Below are positions 59,216-64,000 of a DNA stretch of 64,000 nucleotides, piece by piece (position 1 is the first letter of the stretch; the number at the start of each line of letters is the position of its first letter). Position numbers and translations under genes: made by a program. Source of the DNA: Dactylellina haptotyla (lineage: Eukaryota > Ascomycota > Orbiliomycetes > Orbiliales > Orbiliaceae); contig CM062379.1 of NCBI GenBank assembly GCA_031310005.1, positions 6,138,001 to 6,202,000 of the forward strand, given 5' to 3'. The notes beneath the pieces were generated by a model. That model was not told the origin of the DNA. It searched no databases and saw only the letters and a program-made list of their open reading frames with translations.

Positions 59216-59601
59216 TTTCCGAATCAAAGTATGTTTTTATTTAAAAGTTCGCTTTTGTCGCGATTCATAGGCAATGGATATAGATAGTTCGAATAGGCGA
59301 AAACATAAACACTTATATATTTACGGAAACAATCAACGAATTAAAGTTGACAAGAGCCATCGCAATACATGCAGTTCCTTTCAGCACTTGATTAGACCAT
59401 GTCGATGGGATGAAATTTGCGAAATTGAGGAGTAGAATAATCCAATGTGATATATTTTGATTCACCATTCGAGATTCTGCCAATAATCTGGTAAGGTTTG
59501 CCCGCTGTTCAGAATCATCATTTTGCATTCTATCGCCCTCGCTTGCAATTCGTCCACTGATCTACTTGCTAAAGGCTGCCCGGGCCTTCCAAAATTGTCC
59601 T
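59216..59601. other. Intergenic between convergent genes
   Basis: 3' flanks only; nothing else seen. Confidence 0.55.
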
Positions 59602-61122
59602 TTATGTCATGCCATCTGCCTGGTAATTCTGCGAGCCTGTGTTAGGGCGGGTGTGTTTGAAATGTATTTTGATATTCTGTAACTTACTTTCATACTGGCT
59701 CATAGCAAGATCTAGGATTGAATTCTCCTCCTCGCTCCAAGGGCGGCTATCGATTAGGATTCCATCCTTGGTTCTTTCCGCAGCATCATCGTCGGAATCG
59801 TCTGGGTGTTCGTACCTCCGAGTTCTACCAGGCGTATGATTCCCAAAACCTTCGATAATGACTCTTTCTGCCACAGGGGGTGGTGTAGTTGGAGGTTCAG
59901 GGGTTGTGATATCTGGTACTGCATCATCTTCGTCTGATTCTACGAGATCTATAACTTCAGGCTCGGGAGGTGGGGTAGGTTCAATGATGCGACGTTTTGG
60001 CAGATGCTGGTTCGGGCGTTCTTCGAAAGCTGGGAGCTTACGTTTGCGATTGAAGTTGTTGTTGTCTGTAGCAATGGCTACTCTACTCTGTGCGGGATGA
60101 AATTCTCGTTGTGGGACGGGAACCTCCTTCCAAGTCATTCGTCGGATCCTCTCTCTTTCTTCTATACGCTGGTCGATATATCTATCCTTAACGGTCTCTG
60201 CTGTATGGAAGCATTTTTCTGCGAACTTGCTCTGCCTTTCTAGGGCTGACTTGTATCCTTTTGCCATAGTAAATATATTTTCTGCAACTTTGACGAGAGA
60301 GCTCGCTTTTTCGAGAGAGACTTCGATGTTATCAAGGTGGTTTTTGAATACATCCATTTGGTAGGCTCTGTGCTCATCAGTGGGGAATAGTCTTTGAACT
60401 CTCGGGTCATTCTCGTCGAAACTGGTAGACTGGGCTGGAAATGGATCTCCTGGGAGGACGGCGGGCAACGGTTTGTAGTGGCCGCGGTACTTTGGGTGGT
60501 TGTAAAAGACTTCGCCGTAAATACCGTTTCGGTTCATCTCATTGACATCATCGAACATGACGTCGTCGAGGACTTTGAGACGTTTCTCCACCGACTGTCG
60601 GTGCGCACTGAGGTCATCGTAGGCGGATTGAAGTTTTGCTTGCATGGCGTTGGCACTCTTCTTGAAACTCTTTCTGAAATCTTTCGAGGTCATGTCCTGC
60701 CTTAACGTGCTCTCGTTATCTGTGTCGTCTGGGATATCGTACTCGTGGTTTTTATTTTTGGTCTTGGTGGTATCGTTGCCGTTGGCCGTCTGGTCTTTCT
60801 TGGGTCGTCCTGGCCCTTTCTTGGGTCGTTTCTCTTCTACCACTGTCTCCTCAGCGGCTCCGTCTCCGTTACCGTTTGCTTCTGCCTCTGATTCGCCACC
60901 CTCTGGATTGCCTTGGTCGTTTGGAGCAGAAGGTTCAGGCTTAGGCTCTGGCTGTGATTTCACTTTAGATGATTTGGATTGAGTTGCTTTCGGTGCCTTG
61001 GGCTCTTTTTTTTGGATTGTTTTAACCGCAGTCCTCTTGCCGGAGGACTGGTCGACAACATCTCCATGGTCGTCCATAGCCACCATTTGGCCGTTGGCAC
61101 CGCTTTTGCGGGTAGACACCAT
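59602..61122 (-). CDS. Uncharacterised nuclear protein with AT-hook and C-terminal Myb/SANT-like segment
   Basis: I do not recognise an orthologue. The preferred model has exons 61122-59688 and 59636-59602 (489 aa). The 51-nt intron has a GTAAGT donor and CTAACACAG end but no in-frame stop, so an unspliced 506-aa form is also readable and both end at the same stop. The N-terminal 150 residues are Lys/Ser/Pro-rich and include an AT-hook-like GPGRPKKDQ. A conserved-looking helical region follows (about 155-360, with FRKSFKKSANAMQAKLQSAY and a coiled-coil-like stretch around KASSLVKVAENIFTMAKGYK). An acidic linker (VIDLVESDEDD, resembling a SUMO-interacting motif) and RPWSEEENSILDLAMSQYE, the first helix of a Myb/SANT repeat, complete it. 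A chromatin role is inference. Confidence 0.75.
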   Translation of the reverse strand: MVSTRKSGANGQMVAMDDHGDVVDQSSGKRTAVKTIQKKEPKAPKATQSKSSKVKSQPEPKPEPSAPNDQGNPEGGESEAEANGNGDGAAEETVVEEKRPKKGPGRPKKDQTANGNDTTKTKNKNHEYDIPDDTDNESTLRQDMTSKDFRKSFKKSANAMQAKLQSAYDDLSAHRQSVEKRLKVLDDVMFDDVNEMNRNGIYGEVFYNHPKYRGHYKPLPAVLPGDPFPAQSTSFDENDPRVQRLFPTDEHRAYQMDVFKNHLDNIEVSLEKASSLVKVAENIFTMAKGYKSALERQSKFAEKCFHTAETVKDRYIDQRIEERERIRRMTWKEVPVPQREFHPAQSRVAIATDNNNFNRKRKLPAFEERPNQHLPKRRIIEPTPPPEPEVIDLVESDEDDAVPDITTPEPPTTPPPVAERVIIEGFGNHTPGRTRRYEHPDDSDDDAAERTKDGILIDSRPWSEEENSILDLAMSQYESKLQNIKIHFKHTRPNTGSQNYQADGMT

Positions 61123-61968
61123 CGTTGTGATACGGTTGCTAGGCGACGTCCGCTCTTGTTTACACCGTGTGCAACGAGGGATAAAAGAACAGCAGAAGGG
61201 CTAGCATGCGGGTAGACGCAATTGACGGAGAGAGGCGACCGAGGTGACAATGTTCACCCACCGATGCAAGGGCTACGGCGTGTCGATGCGGGGATCCGAA
61301 GGCTGGAGGAGATGGCGATGGTAAAGGTGTATTGTTTTGGGGAGGAGATGCGGATGGGACGACTGGGGGAACCGGCCGTAACTTTGTTGTTGGCCTGTTG
61401 TTTTGTGAGGTGGGCCCACCACAACAACACGGCAACACATCGGCGCAGCATCGACGACACGACAAACGCCTCCGCAACACAATCCAACCTCGCCGTCAAT
61501 TCTCTCGCATTTGCACATCGATTTTTAGCATCAAACGCATGCCTTGCTCATCGATAGTCATACGGGAAGCCGTTGCCCCTGTTCAAGAGGGTAGGAGAGC
61601 TTAGTCTCTGTCTGCACGAGATCGATCATGTCCATAGTTCTGAGCCTTGTCGATATATCAAATACCAGTATATACGGCAACCATTCCTGTTTTTACTCCC
61701 TGTATCAGCGATTGTAAGAATGAATATCGCCCAGGATAGTAGCTCGGGAAGCAAGGGTTCGCTCGCTCAGGGAAGCTCGGGGGGCGGGGAACATCAAACG
61801 GCCGCTCAATTCTTGACCTTCGTCATAGCGTAACGCAAATCTGCGCGTGCTCTACTTCCTTCGCCGTATCTTGAGTTTATCGTATCTTACAAACCCAGAA
61901 ATCCATCCCTTTCCACTGTTACATCTGTCGGTCAAATCGTACGTTCGACCAGCAAACATTTCATCGAG
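61123..61968. other. Intergenic between divergent AT-hook gene and RRD1
   Basis: 846 bp; short open frames on both strands lack features. It presumably contains both promoters. Confidence 0.55.
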
Positions 61969-63740
61969 ATGGCGGCAGCTAGCGCTACACCGTCTATGGA
62001 CGTCTCGTCGCACATGTTCCAACAACCCAAGAAGCTTATCAACAATAACGAAGACCTCCCGCATTTCCTTCACTCCAACACCCACCGTACTATTGTATCC
62101 TTCATCCAGCACTTTTCCGATGCATTAACCCCTACAGGGCCTGATACCAAATCCACAGAGAGCCGTTTCGCGAACTCTCAGAGCATCATAGTATCCGAAC
62201 CCGTCAACCAGCTTGTTGAGCTGCTAGTTACGGTACAAAACCTGATAGACGAAGTTCCACCCGTGGAGGGTCCTCGCCGATTCGGGAATGTCGCTTTTCG
62301 AACGTGGTTTTCTACGCTAGAACAGAGATCTTTGGATCTGCTACGAAAGCATCTACCCTCACATATTGCCACTGCGCCAGCAAAGGGGGCCGGGATAACG
62401 CCTATTGAAGAGCTTAATGTATACTTTCTGGGCGGCTTTGGAAGCGCCCAAAGGTTAGATTACGGCACAGGACACGAGCTATCCTTCTTTGCATTCCTGT
62501 GCGGGATCTGGTTACTCAACGGGTTCAAAACTGGTCAAGATGAGATGGCTGTGATCTTTAAAGTCTTTGATGGGTAAGTTCAATATGATCCTAAAAGTAC
62601 CGAGTTACCAAAATACTGATCGGTGTTTTACATCTAGATATCTCAGAATAATACGTAGACTTGTCGTTACTTACAACCTAGAGCCGGCTGGATCACACGG
62701 CGTCTGGGGATTAGATGACCACTCATTCCTCCCTTATATATTCGGATCTGCACAACTCGCTGCCACGCCGGAAGGAATGGGCCCTCCAGCGCCGGGATCA
62801 ATAGTCGAGGAAAACACTGTAGCACGAGAAAGAGACAGGAATTTGTACTTTGGCGCTATTGGATTCATCAGAGATGTCAAGAAAGGCCCGTTTTGGGAGC
62901 ACAGTCCCTACCTTTACGATATCAGCGGGGCCATAGGCGGTTGGAAGAAGATTAATTTGGTACGACGTATATTGCCTTCTATTTTTGAAATATACTAACC
63001 TGCGATATCTAAAGGGTATGATGAAAATGTACGCGGCCGAAGTCCTAGGCAAATTCCCAGTTGTTCAACATTTCCCCTTTGGCTCTATCTTCACGTGGGA
63101 TTTAGCTGAGGACGCAAAACTCCCTACTGGCGTTCCCCCTCCCACGTCGTCATCAGCATCAGCATCGTCATCCTCGACAGCAATGCCACCGCCAAGCGTA
63201 CTACCAGGCGGTGCTGAGGTGACGAAAGCACCTTGGTCAACCATTTCCTCCGACCCATCCAAAGTTCTTTCCGCGGTTCCACCAACCACACGTATGAGAA
63301 CAGCCACTCCTACATCCCAAGGAAACCCGTTGAATCGGGTTGTCCCACCTCTTCGAGGGCCAGGTCCTATGGCGCCCCCATCTCGGCCTACAGTAACCCC
63401 ACCAACGAATATAAGTCTCAATCCAGAAACGACTACTACCGTTCCGGTCCCTGGTGGTTTCGCACCGGCAATAGGCGGGATCGCTGTCACCACAGCCCCA
63501 TGGGCGAAGCCGCCAACCGGACCTTCGGGATTTGGCAAAGGAAGTGGAGGCGGCGAAGCGGCAGCTTTAAGTCCCGTTGGTCCTGAGGGTGCAATCGAAT
63601 CACCTACAAGCCCTGATACCCCGACTCGCCGGGTCAGGAGCGGGAGTGTCACGGTTGCGAGTACAGGCAGCTTGGCCGGTGGGAAAGTCACTGAATATAC
63701 TAATATTAAGAATACAGAGAATACGGAGGAGGAAAAATAA
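61969..63740 (+). CDS. rrd1: PP2A phosphatase activator (PTPA), peptidyl-prolyl isomerase Rrd1
   Basis: A chaperone/activator of type 2A protein phosphatases with prolyl isomerase activity. Exons are 61969-62573, 62638-62959 and 63015-63740 (550 aa). PTPA signatures are [47 protein letters not shown], the segment [20 protein letters not shown], and [11 protein letters not shown]. The catalytic domain is complete by about residue 340. A further 200-residue tail rich in Pro, Ser and Thr is disordered, as in Rrd1 rather than Rrd2. Introns are 64 and 55 nt. Confidence 0.95.
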
Positions 63741-64000
63741 TATTATGTTCCTTTGGTGTTTACAGGCGTTCTTCTGGATAGCGTTGCTAATAGTAGTAGA
63801 GATTTAATTGCTTTTGTAATTCAATATTCAAGAAAGCAAAACTAATACTAGTTGTACGTCATAAGGTATCGATTGAAGCAAAGAAAGGTGCAAAAATGGA
63901 AAGTATTCCACGTAGGCGATAGTGTGAAAAGAGTAGAGAATTTTGTAAGGAGAATCGTAATGGCCGGCCACCAAATATGCTAAACCAAATCTTTTGCATC
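63741..64000. other. RRD1 3' flank to window end
   Basis: AT-rich and non-coding; no features. Confidence 0.5.

Noticed and set aside
63065-63691. Minus-strand 208-codon Gly/Val-rich frame
   Set aside because: Complement of the Pro/Ser/Thr-rich RRD1 tail.
1-64000. Transposons, CRISPR arrays, rRNA genes
   Set aside because: No transposase or reverse transcriptase frames, terminal repeats, spacer arrays or rRNA sequence were seen.

Overview
The window is nuclear chromosomal DNA of a filamentous ascomycete (Pezizomycotina). Genes carry short introns (mostly 50-90 nt, down to 40) with GT...CTAAC/CTGAC...AG signals. Start codons often sit in CACCATG-type contexts, tRNA genes are scattered, and the proteins are typical of moulds (phytochrome, FMP52, MAK5, AP-1 with redox cysteine domains, UstYa-family oxidase, pectate lyase). 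A leotiomycete is possible, but that is only an impression. I found no transposon, rRNA, CRISPR or organellar DNA. Exon boundaries below were worked out by hand from splice signals, reading frame and family conservation.

Layout. 1-1178 (-): 5' end of a fungal phytochrome sensor kinase, cut by the window edge. 4359-7934 (+): SNF2 ATPase. 9608-10757 (+): secreted PL1 pectate lyase. 11507-14926 (+): importin KAP123. 15297-16550 (-): UstYa/DUF3328 oxidase, divergent from 18020-18674 (+), a small secreted repeat protein with Lys-Arg (Kex2) sites. 19411-19520 (+): intron-containing tRNA-Ile(UAU). 20510-22880 (+): secreted/membrane kelch protein. 22968-24142 (-): dienoyl-CoA isomerase. 25961-27516 (+): OST-alpha/TMEM184 (DUF300) membrane protein. 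27975-31966 (-): NPC1 sterol transporter. 34226-36582 (-): metallophosphoesterase-like RGG protein. 37288-38085 (-): FMP52. 39581-39652 (+): tRNA-Asp(GUC). 40933-45828 (+): ankyrin-RCC1-BTB protein (Btb3/IBTK type). 46092-48525 (-): MAK5 helicase, divergent from 48919-49892 (+): SPF30 Tudor splicing factor. 54492-56670 (+): AP-1/Yap1 redox bZIP with a long upstream region. 57985-59215 (+): methylthioadenosine phosphorylase. 59602-61122 (-): nuclear AT-hook/Myb-like protein. 61969-63740 (+): PP2A activator RRD1.

Most of this is a housekeeping backbone without operon-like logic. The exception is 15.3-18.7 kb. A divergent pair there encodes a DUF3328 oxidase with two HxxHC motifs and a secreted precursor-like protein. 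That protein's repeats (Tyr...His-Val-x-Val-x-Lys-Arg-Gly-His) each occupy one exon, always broken by a phase-2 intron just after the conserved Tyr. This is the arrangement expected of a small dikaritin-type RiPP (ribosomally made, Kex2-processed, UstY-cyclised peptide) locus. It was not visible as a continuous reading frame because all the exons are under 140 nt. It is the best candidate here for an undescribed system.
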